From Candidatus Latescibacterota bacterium (GTDB taxonomy: Bacteria; JAAXHH01): 64,000 nt of DNA. Both the position numbers and the translations under genes were made by a program. The stretch lies in assembly GCA_022821085.1 (NCBI GenBank), contig JAJEEG010000006.1:682001-746000 (forward strand). Reading direction: 5' to 3'. Of this stretch, positions 9,287-17,415 are shown piece by piece (the stretch's first letter is position 1; each line of letters opens with the position of its first letter). The notes under the pieces were generated by a model. It saw nothing but the letters and a program-made list of their open reading frames with translations, made no database searches and was not told where the DNA came from.

Positions 9287-10030
9287 TCAGGCCTGCTGCT
9301 CTTCGACCTCTTCGACCGGTGCCTCGTCCCCGGGTACGGCCCGCCCGGAATTGCGCAGCCCTTCCTCCGCGGCGCTCGCGACGACTTCCGTGATGAGGCC
9401 GATGGACCGGAGCGCGTCGTCGTTCCCGGGAATGGGATAGTCGATCAGGTCGGGGTCGCAGTTCGTATCCAGGATGCTGACGATGGGGATCTCCAGGGTG
9501 TTCGCCTCCGCGACGGCGATCCGTTCCTTGCGGGCGTCCACCACGAAAATGACGCCGGGCAGGTCGCGCATTTCGCGGATGCCGCCCAGTACTTTCTGCA
9601 GGCGCTCCCGCTCCTTCTCCAGGCTCGCGGCCTCTTTTTTCGTGAGCGCTTCCATGGTGCCGTGCTCTTTCATTTTCTCGAGTTCTTCCAGGCGCTTGAC
9701 GCTGGTCTGGATGGTCTGGAAGTTCGTCAACATGCCGCCGAGCCAGCGTTCCGCGACATAGAACATGCCGCACCGCTGCGCCATCTCGATGATGACGGGC
9801 CTGGCCTGCTTCTTCGTGCCCACGAAGAGGACGGACTGCCCGTTTTCGACAGCCTTGCGCACGGCGTCATACGCGATTTCGATCTGGCTGAGCGTCTTCT
9901 TCAGGTCGATGATGTAGATGTTGTTGCGCTCGGCGAATATGAACTCCTTCATCTTCGGGTTCCAGCGTCGGGTCTGGTGACCGAAGTGAACGCCCGCATC
10001 CAGCAGGTCCTGAATAGTCGGAATCCCCAT
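9287..10030 (-). CDS. rpsB: 30S ribosomal protein S2
   Basis: A component of the small-subunit head/body junction that bridges S1 to the ribosome. The 247-residue protein shows the S2 signature [13 protein letters not shown] at residues 16-28 and the IVDARKE-type motif (here [11 protein letters not shown]). The acidic C-terminal tail ([12 protein letters not shown]) is ordinary for the family. It is followed by tsf and preceded by rpsI. Confidence 0.97.
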   Translation of the reverse strand: MGIPTIQDLLDAGVHFGHQTRRWNPKMKEFIFAERNNIYIIDLKKTLSQIEIAYDAVRKAVENGQSVLFVGTKKQARPVIIEMAQRCGMFYVAERWLGGMLTNFQTIQTSVKRLEELEKMKEHGTMEALTKKEAASLEKERERLQKVLGGIREMRDLPGVIFVVDARKERIAVAEANTLEIPIVSILDTNCDPDLIDYPIPGNDDALRSIGLITEVVASAAEEGLRNSGRAVPGDEAPVEEVEEQQA

Positions 10031-10083
10031 AGGCGGTACTGATCTCCTTGTCTGGCAGGCGGTCAGGCCTGCGTCCCTTTGAA

Positions 10084-10488
10084 TTAACGCTTAGAGAACT
10101 GGAACCGCTTGCGTGCGCCGGCCAGTCCGTATTTCTTGCGTTCCTTGATGCGTGAATCCCGCGTCAGCATGCCCGCTTCGCGCAGCGGTGCGTGCAGGCT
10201 TTCATCCATGTCCTTCAGCGCCCGCGCGATACCGAGTCTCAACGCCCCGGCCTGGCCGGTCTTGCCGCCGCCGAAGGTCCGTGCGAACACGACCACCTGG
10301 TCGTTCATTTCCGTTAGTACCAGGGGTTCCTCGATCGCGGCGACGAGTCCTGGCCGGTCGAAGTAGTCGAGCAGCGGCTTGTCGTTGACCTGGTGACTGG
10401 CGCCGTCCTTCTTCGCGCGAAGCCATACCTTGGCGATGGCCCGCTTCCTCCGGCCCACCGCGTGGTGTCCATGGGTATCCGAATTCAT
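10084..10488 (-). CDS. rpsI: 30S ribosomal protein S9
   Basis: S9 binds 16S rRNA in the head, and its tail reaches the P-site tRNA. The 134-residue protein has the GRRKRAIA start, the [19 protein letters not shown] block and the invariant basic C-terminus ending FSKR. It lies 18 bases after rplM, the universal rplM-rpsI pair. Confidence 0.97.
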   Translation of the reverse strand: MNSDTHGHHAVGRRKRAIAKVWLRAKKDGASHQVNDKPLLDYFDRPGLVAAIEEPLVLTEMNDQVVVFARTFGGGKTGQAGALRLGIARALKDMDESLHAPLREAGMLTRDSRIKERKKYGLAGARKRFQFSKR

Positions 10489-10506
10489 GCTACGTTACGC
10501 TCCTTT

Positions 10507-10935
10507 TTAAAGTTCCAGCGCGACGGGTTTCTGGGCGCTGTGGGGGTGTTCCGCGCCGGCGTACACGCGGAGTTTGCGAAAGATCTTTCGGCCGAGGGCG
10601 TTGTGCGGCAGCATGCCCTTGATGGCCATGCGCAACACGCGCTCCGGGTGGCGGGCGGCCATGCGTTCGTAGCTGATGGCTTTCAGGCCGCCGGGATAGC
10701 CGCTGTGGCGGTAGTAGATCTTGTTCTGGGGTTTCTTGCCGGTCAGAACCACCTTTTCCGCGTTGATGACGATGACGTGGTCGCCGGTATCGAGGTGGGG
10801 CGAAAAGATCGGCTTGTGCTTGCCGCGCAGGATCTTGGCCACTTCGCTGGCCAGCCTGCCCAGCACCTTGCCGTCGGCGTCCACGACGTGCCAGTCCCGC
10901 TGCAGGTCCTCCATTTTAACCGTTGGTGTCTTCAT
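10507..10935 (-). CDS. rplM: 50S ribosomal protein L13
   Basis: L13 is an early-assembly protein of the large subunit. The 142-residue sequence carries the family blocks [28 protein letters not shown] and [16 protein letters not shown] precedes the ATG. It is only 25 bases after the mtnA stop, so no room remains for a separate promoter except inside mtnA. Ribosomal genes here may be co-transcribed with the rsfS-pfkB-mtnA genes upstream. Confidence 0.97.
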   Translation of the reverse strand: MKTPTVKMEDLQRDWHVVDADGKVLGRLASEVAKILRGKHKPIFSPHLDTGDHVIVINAEKVVLTGKKPQNKIYYRHSGYPGGLKAISYERMAARHPERVLRMAIKGMLPHNALGRKIFRKLRVYAGAEHPHSAQKPVALEL

Positions 10936-10960
10936 AGATGGTACACGCTCCTTTATCCGG

Positions 10961-12031
10961 TTATCCGGTGACGGCCGGTTCCCATTCCTGTTGTGACAAC
11001 GCGGCCAGGCTTTCGGCGTAGGGCTGCCTGGCTACGCCGCGTTCGGTGATGATCGCAGAAACGTAACGGGCCGGGGTTACGTCGAATGCGGGATTGTACA
11101 CTTCCACTTCCTCGGGGGCGGTGCGTCCGCCCGGTCCCTGGCTTACTTCGGCGGCTTCGCGTTCTTCGATCGGGATCCCGGCGCCCGATTCGATGGACAG
11201 GTCGATCGAAGAGTAAGGCGCCGCCACGTACAGGGGCACGTCGTGCGCGTCGGCCAGCACGGCCACGCCGTAGGTGCCGATCTTGTTGGCGACGTCTCCG
11301 TTGGCGGCCACGCGGTCCGCGCCCACGATCACGCAGTCGATCCGGCCGTCTTTCATGACCTGGGCAGCCATGCTGTCGCAGATGAGCGTCACGCCTATGC
11401 CCGCCCGGGTCAGTTCCCAGGAAGTCAGCCGGGCGCCCTGGAGGACGGGCCTCGTCTCATCGGCGTACACGTGGACCCGCTTGCCTTCGTTGTGCGCCTG
11501 GTACACCACGGCGAGGGCCGTGCCCGCGCCGGCCGTGGCGAGCGCGCCGGCGTTACAGTGCGTGAGCACCGTCTGTCCGGACCGAAGCAATGCGGCGCCG
11601 TGCTCACCGATCAGGCGGCACGTGTGCTCGTCTTCAGACTGGATGGCCAGGGCTTCGCTGAGCAAGGCGCGCTTGATGTCCTCCACCGTATTACTCCCGT
11701 GTTCGCGAACGGTCCGGCGCATCCGCTCCAGCGCCCAGAAAAGGTTGACCGCCGTGGGCCGGGTGGCCGCCAGCAGATCGGCGGCTTCGTCGACTTCCCG
11801 GCTGAAGGAGGCGAAGTCGGCAGCGCGGCTGTGCTGGACCCCGACGACGACTCCGTATGCCGCGGCGACGCCGATGGCCGGCGCACCGCGTACTTTCAGG
11901 TGCCGGATGGCCTCCGCAACGGACGCGATGTCACCGCACCTGGCGTAGGCCACTTCGCCGGGCAGGCGCGTCTGATCCAACAATACCAGCACGTTCTCGT
12001 CGCGGTCCCACCGGATGGTCGTGAAATTCAT
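10961..12031 (-). CDS. mtnA: S-methyl-5-thioribose-1-phosphate isomerase
   Basis: It isomerises 5-methylthioribose-1-phosphate to methylthioribulose-1-phosphate in methionine salvage (or 5-deoxyribose-1-P in the related shunt). The start is ATG at 12031, overlapping the kinase stop in an ATGA arrangement. The resulting 356-residue length fits the family, and the open frame upstream of it is unrelated sequence. The catalytic Cys region [12 protein letters not shown] and the Asp region [12 protein letters not shown] are intact, as is the N-terminal [13 protein letters not shown]. Coupling to the PfkB kinase suggests that kinase makes its substrate. Confidence 0.95.
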   Translation of the reverse strand: MNFTTIRWDRDENVLVLLDQTRLPGEVAYARCGDIASVAEAIRHLKVRGAPAIGVAAAYGVVVGVQHSRAADFASFSREVDEAADLLAATRPTAVNLFWALERMRRTVREHGSNTVEDIKRALLSEALAIQSEDEHTCRLIGEHGAALLRSGQTVLTHCNAGALATAGAGTALAVVYQAHNEGKRVHVYADETRPVLQGARLTSWELTRAGIGVTLICDSMAAQVMKDGRIDCVIVGADRVAANGDVANKIGTYGVAVLADAHDVPLYVAAPYSSIDLSIESGAGIPIEEREAAEVSQGPGGRTAPEEVEVYNPAFDVTPARYVSAIITERGVARQPYAESLAALSQQEWEPAVTG

Positions 12032-12954
12032 GGTGTAATCATCTCCATGAACCGGTCGTGGCGGTCCGTAATTTCGGCTTCGGTAAGCGATTCGAGCCGC
12101 CTGACGCTGAAATCCTCCACATTGAACGAGGCCATGACGCTGCCGTGCACCATGGCGCGTTTCAGCGCGCCTACGCCCGTCTCGCCAGACCGGGCGAGGT
12201 AACCCATGAATCCGCCCGCGAAGGTATCCCCCGCGCCCGTCGGATCCACCACGTCGGCCACGGGGTATGAAGGGATGCCGAACCAGGCGTCGCGCGTACA
12301 GAGCGTCGCACCGTGCGCACCTCTCTTGACCACCACCGCCCGCGGGCCGAGCTCCAGGATGCGTTCCGCCGCCCGCACGAGGTTGTGGCCATCCACCAGT
12401 TGCAGGGCCTCGCTGTCGTTGATGATCAGCACGTCCACCCCGCTCAGCGTCGACAGCAGGGACGTCCTTTGCCCCTCGATCCAGAAGTCCATGGTGTCGC
12501 AGGCGACGACGCCGGGACGTCCCGAACGGTCTGGACGGTCCGGACAATAGGCCTGGGTCAGCACGTCGCGCTGCACATCCGGATCAAGATTCGCCAGGAA
12601 CACGTGATCGTGCGTGCGGTGCCGCTCCGCCAGTACGGGCTTGAAACCGGAAAACACATTCAACTGCGTGTCGATCGTGCGGCGGTCGTTCATGTTGGCG
12701 GCGTATTCGCCCGCCCAGCGAAAGGTCTTCCCTTCCTTCACCTCCAGGCCCGAAACGTCGACCTGTCTTTCCCGCAGGAAATCCAGGGACGCCAGGGGGA
12801 AATCGTTCCCCACTACGGCAATGACGTCTACCGGCGCGTAGAAACTGGCGGCGGCCGAAAAATACGTCGCCGAGCCTCCGATCGCGTCGTTTGCCTCTCC
12901 TTCCGGCGTCTTCACCGAATCAAAAGCCACCGTTCCGACGACGAGAATGCCCAA
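12028..12954 (-). CDS. PfkB/ribokinase-family sugar kinase coupled to mtnA
   Basis: The 308-residue ribokinase-fold protein has the N-terminal GGSATYFSAAAS sugar-site motif and the C-terminal PTGAGDTFAGGF motif containing the catalytic Asp. The chosen start is TTG at 12954, one base after the rsfS stop, with GAGG upstream; the open frame further upstream reads through rsfS and has no family similarity. A short repeat-like insertion (PDRPDRSGRPG) sits near residue 155, next to dispersed 9-base repeats. Its stop overlaps the mtnA start, so it may phosphorylate methylthioribose, 5-deoxyribose or a nucleoside for MtnA. The substrate is inferred from context. Confidence 0.85.
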   Translation of the reverse strand: MGILVVGTVAFDSVKTPEGEANDAIGGSATYFSAAASFYAPVDVIAVVGNDFPLASLDFLRERQVDVSGLEVKEGKTFRWAGEYAANMNDRRTIDTQLNVFSGFKPVLAERHRTHDHVFLANLDPDVQRDVLTQAYCPDRPDRSGRPGVVACDTMDFWIEGQRTSLLSTLSGVDVLIINDSEALQLVDGHNLVRAAERILELGPRAVVVKRGAHGATLCTRDAWFGIPSYPVADVVDPTGAGDTFAGGFMGYLARSGETGVGALKRAMVHGSVMASFNVEDFSVRRLESLTEAEITDRHDRFMEMITP

Positions 12955-12955
12955 T

Positions 12956-13387
12956 CTATGCCTCGTGTTCCAGTGCGTCCACCCTGGCCCCGGGGACGCC
13001 CGCGTCGGACGTGCGGATGATTTCACCCGTTGCCGCGTCGGTCGAAACGACGACCCGGGGCGCGTCTCCCCAGAGCCGCTCGAGTCCGTAGAAAGCGCGG
13101 ACTTCCGCTCTGAATACGTGTACGACCACGTCCACGTAGTCGAGCAGTACCCACCGCCAGCTTTGTTTGCCCTCAGTGTGCCAGGGCGTCGTTTCCCGTT
13201 CCTTGAGATCCGACGCCACCTGCTCGACGACCGCCTTGATCTGCGGTTCGGAACCCGCCGTCCCGATGACGAAATAGTCCGTGATGGACGAGAGGCCCCT
13301 GAGGTCGATGATCATCACGTCCGCCGCATTCTTGGCCAGCATGGAATGGGTCGCCTGCTCCGCGATTTCCTGTGATGCCAACGCCAC
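12956..13387 (-). CDS. rsfS: Ribosomal silencing factor RsfS
   Basis: RsfS binds L14 on the 50S subunit and blocks subunit joining under starvation. The 143-residue protein has the family core: KNAADVMIIDLRGLSSITDYFVI, then HTEGKQSWRWVLLDYVDVVVHVF (read with the W and D residues conserved). It extends about 25 residues past the usual C-terminus. It follows the LytR_C gene by two bases and is coupled to the PfkB kinase downstream. Confidence 0.93.
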   Translation of the reverse strand: MALASQEIAEQATHSMLAKNAADVMIIDLRGLSSITDYFVIGTAGSEPQIKAVVEQVASDLKERETTPWHTEGKQSWRWVLLDYVDVVVHVFRAEVRAFYGLERLWGDAPRVVVSTDAATGEIIRTSDAGVPGARVDALEHEA

Positions 13388-13389
13388 GA

Positions 13390-13911
13390 TCAGTCGTTCT
13401 CCACGGAAAAGAGCAGTTCGCCGTAATCCTTGCCGATCACCACCGATACGTCCACCAGACGGTCATCGTTCCGCTGGAGCAGGACGTATTGCGTACCCAG
13501 CGCGTTTCCGACCGCGCGGGCGGCTTCGGACGGCCCGTCCGTTCCCCGGCGGTCCAGCACGACCGTTTCCCGGTACTCGAAATGGTCGGCGTTGTCGATA
13601 TTGACCACGTCGAATCCCCGTTCCCGGAGGAATCGCATGGCCCGTTGTCCAATCCCCCGTTCACCGCATCCATTCAGGACTTCCACCTGGATATGGAAGG
13701 CCGAGGGGTCGACGATCGCCCCGACAGACCGTTCGGAGGACGTTGAGAATGCGGACGAGGTCGCCACCGAGTACACCAGGTAGGCATTCAGCCCGAGCAG
13801 GATGACGATCACGCCTTCGAGCACCCGAACGCGCCAGCGTCCGCCTGACCGGTGTCCTTCCGCAACGGCGTCCGGGCGGTTTGCGGGGGGTTGGATGACC
13901 TGTCTCGTCAT
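13390..13911 (-). CDS. Membrane-anchored LytR C-terminal-domain protein
   Basis: The 173-residue protein has a basic proline-containing head, one hydrophobic membrane segment (about residues 28-50) and a LytR_C-type domain. That domain is marked by QVEVLNGCGERGIGQRAM and a YVLLQRNDD strand near the end. Such domains occur at the end of LytR-CpsA-Psr cell-wall ligases or alone; no LCP domain is present here, so it is not a ligase. ATG at 13911 is preferred; a GTG four codons upstream is possible. A gene of this type next to rsfS is common in several GC-rich phyla. The function is unknown. Confidence 0.75.
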   Translation of the reverse strand: MTRQVIQPPANRPDAVAEGHRSGGRWRVRVLEGVIVILLGLNAYLVYSVATSSAFSTSSERSVGAIVDPSAFHIQVEVLNGCGERGIGQRAMRFLRERGFDVVNIDNADHFEYRETVVLDRRGTDGPSEAARAVGNALGTQYVLLQRNDDRLVDVSVVIGKDYGELLFSVEND

Positions 13912-14173
13912 GGCGGATCCCACGCGGAACGTGTCCGCGGAACGGCCTGCAACGGGACCTTGCGACCATTGATATCTGCTTGCCAGAGATAACCGGAGAG
14001 CTAACTAGGGGAATACACCAGGAAGGGAAACATAGGTAGGGTACCAACAGTGCTTCATCGACCAGTTCCTTTCACCATGCGATCCCCCTTTGTACCCCGG
14101 TCTCGACACAGTTCCGCCGTCAAATCGAACGCTGGTTCGACAGGCGGAATCCGATTCGCTTTCCAGACCACTA

Positions 14174-14203
14174 TATATACAGAGAGGGAGGGTGTGGTGT
14201 CAA
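14174..14203 (-). promoter_or_regulatory. Sigma-70-type promoter heading the LytR_C-rsfS-mtnA-rplM cluster
   Basis: On the minus strand a perfect TTGACA (14203-14198) is followed after 18 bases by TATATA (14179-14174). The start of transcription would be near 14166, leaving a leader of about 250 bases before the first gene at 13911. The -35 box almost touches the stop codon of the preceding nucleotidyltransferase gene. I see no riboswitch or other clear structure in the leader. Confidence 0.65.
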
Positions 14204-14210
14204 CTGTTTT

Positions 14211-15008
14211 TTAGCTGTCGCCAGGCCGCGCGCGGTCCCGTTCCAGCAGCCACGATTCGGCCGCCGACAGTTGCTCCGGGGTGTTTATCCCCATGGTTTC
14301 TTCCGGCGTCCCGGCCGGTGCGTCTGCGATGCGGTGACCTTCCTGCCGGAGGATCTCGATGGTGTCCGTCAGGTAGTATTCGCCCTGCCTGTTCTCCGGG
14401 GTCAGCCGGTCCAGGGCGCGTAGCAGCAGGACCGGGTCGAAACAATAGGTGCTGGTGTTGATCTCCTTGAGCGCCCGCTGTTCTTCCGTGGCGTCCTTCT
14501 CTTCGACGATCCGGTCGATTCGGCCCGCGCCGTCGCGCAGGATGCGCCCCAGTCCAGTGGGGTCGTCAACGCCGGCGGTGAGTACCGAGGCCGCGGCGCT
14601 TTCCCGGCGGTGCGCGTGGATGAGCGTTTCCAGGGTGGAAGGACGAATCAGGGGCGTGTCTCCGGCGAGGACGAGGACGACGCCGCTTTCACCGGCCAGC
14701 ATCGGTTCGGCCTGGCGCACCGCGTGGCCGGTGCCCAGTTGTTCTTCCTGGACGGCGAATTCCACGGTCAGCCTGGACGGTCCGGGCAGCCCGGGCAGCC
14801 CGGCCAGTTCACGCCGCACCGTGCCGGCCTGGTGACCGACGATGACGATGATCCGCCGCGGCCGGAGCGCATGCGCCGTATCCAGCACGTAGTGTATCAT
14901 CGGCCGTCCGTTTATGCGGTGCAGCACCTTCGCCAGGTCGGAATGCATCCTGGTGCCTTTTCCCGCGGCCAGGACCAGCGTGATCAGATCGCCGTTGGTT
15001 TCTTCCAT
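14211..15008 (-). CDS. GlmU-like nucleotidyltransferase domain protein (no acyltransferase domain)
   Basis: The 265-residue protein matches the N-terminal uridylyltransferase half of GlmU: LAAGKGTRMHSDLAKVLH at residues 13-30, then GTGHAVRQAEP and LAGDTPLI. It would form a UDP- (or other NDP-) sugar from a sugar-1-phosphate. The left-handed beta-helix acetyltransferase half is missing, so it is either a partner of a separate acetyltransferase or has another substrate. A GLPGLPG repeat-like insertion lies around residue 75. It is 11 bases after folK on the same strand. The symbol is withheld because the bifunctional enzyme is not encoded. Confidence 0.8.
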   Translation of the reverse strand: MEETNGDLITLVLAAGKGTRMHSDLAKVLHRINGRPMIHYVLDTAHALRPRRIIVIVGHQAGTVRRELAGLPGLPGPSRLTVEFAVQEEQLGTGHAVRQAEPMLAGESGVVLVLAGDTPLIRPSTLETLIHAHRRESAAASVLTAGVDDPTGLGRILRDGAGRIDRIVEEKDATEEQRALKEINTSTYCFDPVLLLRALDRLTPENRQGEYYLTDTIEILRQEGHRIADAPAGTPEETMGINTPEQLSAAESWLLERDRARPGDS

Positions 15009-15019
15009 CGGGGCTCCGG

Positions 15020-15514
15020 TTACGGTGCGGCGAGATAGCGGACGAGATGGTCCACGGGTTGCAGGTCATCCAGCAGGTCGGAAACGGTCCGCCCGAGCAC
15101 CGGATGGACCCGGTCCGGGTGGATTTCCGTCAAGGGAACGAGCACGAAGGCCCGTTTCGCCATGGCGGGGTGGGGCAGGTCGAGACCTGGCTGTCCGAGT
15201 ACCAGGTCGTCGTAGAGCAACAGGTCGAGATCGATTTCGCGGGGCCCCTTTTGCCACGTGACGGAACGTCCCATTCGCGCTTCGACGTCCTTGAGCGTTT
15301 CGAGCATTCGCACGGGCGCAAGCGAGGTCTCCACAAGAGCCGCGCCGTTGACGAAATCGGGCTGGCCGGCGTGGCCTACCGGCCGCGTCTCGTACCATGA
15401 CGAGTGCCTGACGATTCGGATCGCTTCATGTCCGGCCAGCTCGCATAGCGCCTGCCGGCATCTTGCGACACGATCACCGATGTTGCTGCCCAGGCCCAGC
15501 GCAACAGACGCCAT
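15020..15514 (-). CDS. folK: 2-amino-4-hydroxy-6-hydroxymethyldihydropteridine diphosphokinase
   Basis: The enzyme transfers pyrophosphate from ATP to the pterin in folate synthesis. The 164-residue protein shows LGLGSNIGD at residues 6-14, the YETRPVG loop, FVNGAALVET and the ATP/Mg motif GPREIDLDLLLYDD, then LPHPAMAKRAFVLVPL. AAGGAG precedes the ATG. It is downstream of folB, separated by a 9-base tandem-repeat spacer. folP is not in the window. Confidence 0.95.
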   Translation of the reverse strand: MASVALGLGSNIGDRVARCRQALCELAGHEAIRIVRHSSWYETRPVGHAGQPDFVNGAALVETSLAPVRMLETLKDVEARMGRSVTWQKGPREIDLDLLLYDDLVLGQPGLDLPHPAMAKRAFVLVPLTEIHPDRVHPVLGRTVSDLLDDLQPVDHLVRYLAAP

Positions 15515-15531
15515 TTCGCTCCTTGCAGCCC

Positions 15532-15612
15532 GCTTGGTCCGCCTGGCCCGCCTGGCCCGCCTGGTCCGCCTGGTCCGTTTGGTTCGGCTGGTTCGGCTGG
15601 TTCGGCTGGTCC
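15532..15612. repeat. Nine-copy 9-base tandem repeat between folB and folK
   Basis: Exactly nine consecutive 9-base units fit the pattern GCCTGGTCC with small substitutions, filling most of the 111-base folB-folK spacer. On one frame it would read as a collagen-like Gly-Pro stretch, but it is outside both genes. Related units occur at 6214-6270 and inside several coding regions. Confidence 0.85.
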
Positions 15613-15625
15613 GGTCACCGTCCGG

Positions 15626-16015
15626 TCACGGCCCGGTACGTCCCGCCTCCCTGCTTCGATGCACGGTGACCCCGGGAGTTCCGGAATGCGGCAGGTCCGC
15701 GGCCACACCGGGCTTCCACAATCTGACCACGACCTGGTCCACAGGGGGGTAGGCGGTAAGCAATTCGTCCGCAACCCGGCCGGCGACCGCCTCCAGCAGA
15801 CGGCACGGATCGCCGCCGAGGATGCGCCCCACGCGACGGCAGACGTCCGCGTAATCCACGGTGTCGGTCAGGCGGTCCGTCCGAGACGCCTCCGACAGGT
15901 CCAGGCGCAGTGCGACGTGGGCTTCGAAGACCTGCCCCCGTGTCCGTTCCCGGGCCGTCGCGCCATGATGGCCGAATGTGCGGATACCCCGTACGCTGAT
16001 CCAGTCTCCGGACAT
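15626..16015 (-). CDS. folB: Dihydroneopterin aldolase
   Basis: It cleaves dihydroneopterin to 6-hydroxymethyl-dihydropterin plus glycolaldehyde in folate synthesis. The 129-residue protein has FGHHGATARERTRGQVFE near the start, the TDTVDYADVCRRV block, the catalytic-region LLEAVA and the terminal KPG...GVTVHR segment. A short extra tail (EAGRTGP) runs towards the repeat spacer and may derive from repeat expansion. It lies between the aminotransferase-like gene and folK. Confidence 0.9.
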   Translation of the reverse strand: MSGDWISVRGIRTFGHHGATARERTRGQVFEAHVALRLDLSEASRTDRLTDTVDYADVCRRVGRILGGDPCRLLEAVAGRVADELLTAYPPVDQVVVRLWKPGVAADLPHSGTPGVTVHRSREAGRTGP

Positions 16016-16028
16016 GGGGCGGATCCGT

Positions 16029-17234
16029 TCAGGCCAGACTGACCGCGGGGAACGCCCGCTTGCGCAAACGGAACCGCGACATCTGCCGGCCGATGCGGTC
16101 GAGCGCGGTCCGGATCTGGGTCTCGTCGCCGTTGAAGGCCATTCGGACGTATCCTTCGCCGTATTCGCCCAGGTATGCGCCGGGCACGACGAACACGCCC
16201 GCCTTGCGCAACAGGATGCTGAATCGAACGGAGGAATAGCGGGGCGGTACCGGAAGCCAGACGTAAGGTCCGCCTCCGGGCGCGGGCAGGTGCCAGCCGA
16301 GGTCCCGCAGCCCCGTTATCATCAGGTCCCTCTGCGACCCGCACCGGGAAACCATGGCTTCCACGTGCCGGTCCAGGCGGGGAAACTCCGCGGCCGCGGC
16401 CGCGAGCAGGCCGGGCAGCAGCGGGGCATGCAGATGGGAGGTCAACTGGGACATGGCGGCCAGCGCGGAAGGATTGCCCACCGCCACACCCAGGTCGCGG
16501 AACATGCCGCCGGGCAGCACGGAAAGGGAGAACAGTTCGATGCCCACGTTCATTGCGCCGGGCGTCTGCAGGAGGCTCGGGGCTTCGACCCCGTCGTACG
16601 TCAGAAAATGCTGCGTCGCGTCGTGACAGACGATGATGTTGTGCCTGCGCGCGAAGTCGATGAGTTCCCGGAAGAACGAATGGTCCGCGACTACTCCGGT
16701 CGGGTCGTTGGGAAAACCGACGTACATCAGCTTCGCCTGCCCGGCGATACGGGGTTCGATCTGCTTCAGGTTGGGCAGGAAATCGTTCCGCCCGTGCAGG
16801 GGATAGGACTGGATCCGTCCGTTCGCCAGCACGACGCTGGTCCGGTACGCCGGGTGGGAGGGGTCGGGCGCCAGCACGGTTTCGCCGGGATTGACCAGTG
16901 CCATGGCCACGCAGGCCGGGCCGACCGCAGAACCCGCAAAGGGCAGGACCTGGGTCTCCGGATCGATCTCCACGTCGAAGCGGTACGCGAACCAGTTGCT
17001 GAATGCCCTGCGGAACGCGTCGCCGGCGAGCCGGGACGTCTCGGCCGAATCGGCGTCGAAGGTCTTCTCGATGGCATCCTGCCGCGTGGGAGGGTCGGCA
17101 GCGCCCGTGGTCAGATCTATGGGCTCGATCCCCCTTGCGGCCAGTCTTCTCAAGTATCGGGAATGTTCCAGGGGCCGGTTCAGCGGGATCTGGTGAAGCC
17201 GTTCCGCGCGTTCTATAACCACCGGGTTTCTCAT
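16029..17234 (-). CDS. Class I/II aminotransferase-fold protein lacking the PLP lysine
   Basis: The 401-residue protein has the fold-type I aminotransferase layout of the AlaC/DapL group: GAADPPT near residue 35, PFAGSAVGPA, a PNDPTG motif and HDATQH where family members have HDAAY. The Schiff-base segment, normally SLSKTYNMTGWR, reads SLSVLPGGMFRD here, so the lysine is Val and the phosphate-binding Arg is Asp. GFAVGN-type sequence follows normally (GVAVGN), so alignment is unambiguous. This suggests a pseudoenzyme or a changed ligand. ATG at 17234 is preferred because GGAG lies upstream and the longer start passes through a duplicated sequence. It sits between folB and groEL. Confidence 0.8.
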   Translation of the reverse strand: MRNPVVIERAERLHQIPLNRPLEHSRYLRRLAARGIEPIDLTTGAADPPTRQDAIEKTFDADSAETSRLAGDAFRRAFSNWFAYRFDVEIDPETQVLPFAGSAVGPACVAMALVNPGETVLAPDPSHPAYRTSVVLANGRIQSYPLHGRNDFLPNLKQIEPRIAGQAKLMYVGFPNDPTGVVADHSFFRELIDFARRHNIIVCHDATQHFLTYDGVEAPSLLQTPGAMNVGIELFSLSVLPGGMFRDLGVAVGNPSALAAMSQLTSHLHAPLLPGLLAAAAAEFPRLDRHVEAMVSRCGSQRDLMITGLRDLGWHLPAPGGGPYVWLPVPPRYSSVRFSILLRKAGVFVVPGAYLGEYGEGYVRMAFNGDETQIRTALDRIGRQMSRFRLRKRAFPAVSLA

Positions 17235-17335
17235 GGTCGCTCCGTTGCCCAGGGCCTGTTTTCGTTGCCCAGGGCCTGTCTTTCGCATCCGCCGCCGGTC
17301 TCGGGGAATATAGATTCAGCGACCGGCCGTAGCAA

Positions 17336-17366
17336 GAGAAAACCCCCGGTGGAGCCACCGGGGGTT
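17336..17366 (-). terminator. Intrinsic terminator of groEL
   Basis: Read on the minus strand, a 12-bp GC-rich stem (17341-17352 with 17355-17366) is followed by TTTTCT. It lies 50 bases after the groEL stop. A second perfect 9-bp hairpin (17376-17397) precedes it and may strengthen termination. Confidence 0.85.
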
Positions 17367-17415
17367 GATTACCCGGAACCGGTCGGGGGACCGGTTCGTC
17401 ATCGAAGCGTTCCGC

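Noticed and set aside
15532-15612. Possible CRISPR-like array
   Set aside because: The units are 9 bases in direct tandem without spacers; no cas genes are present.
15376-15774. Collagen-like Gly-Pro-rich minus-strand frame
   Set aside because: It is the 9-base spacer repeat read in one frame plus antisense/out-of-frame parts of folB and folK; it has no ribosome site.
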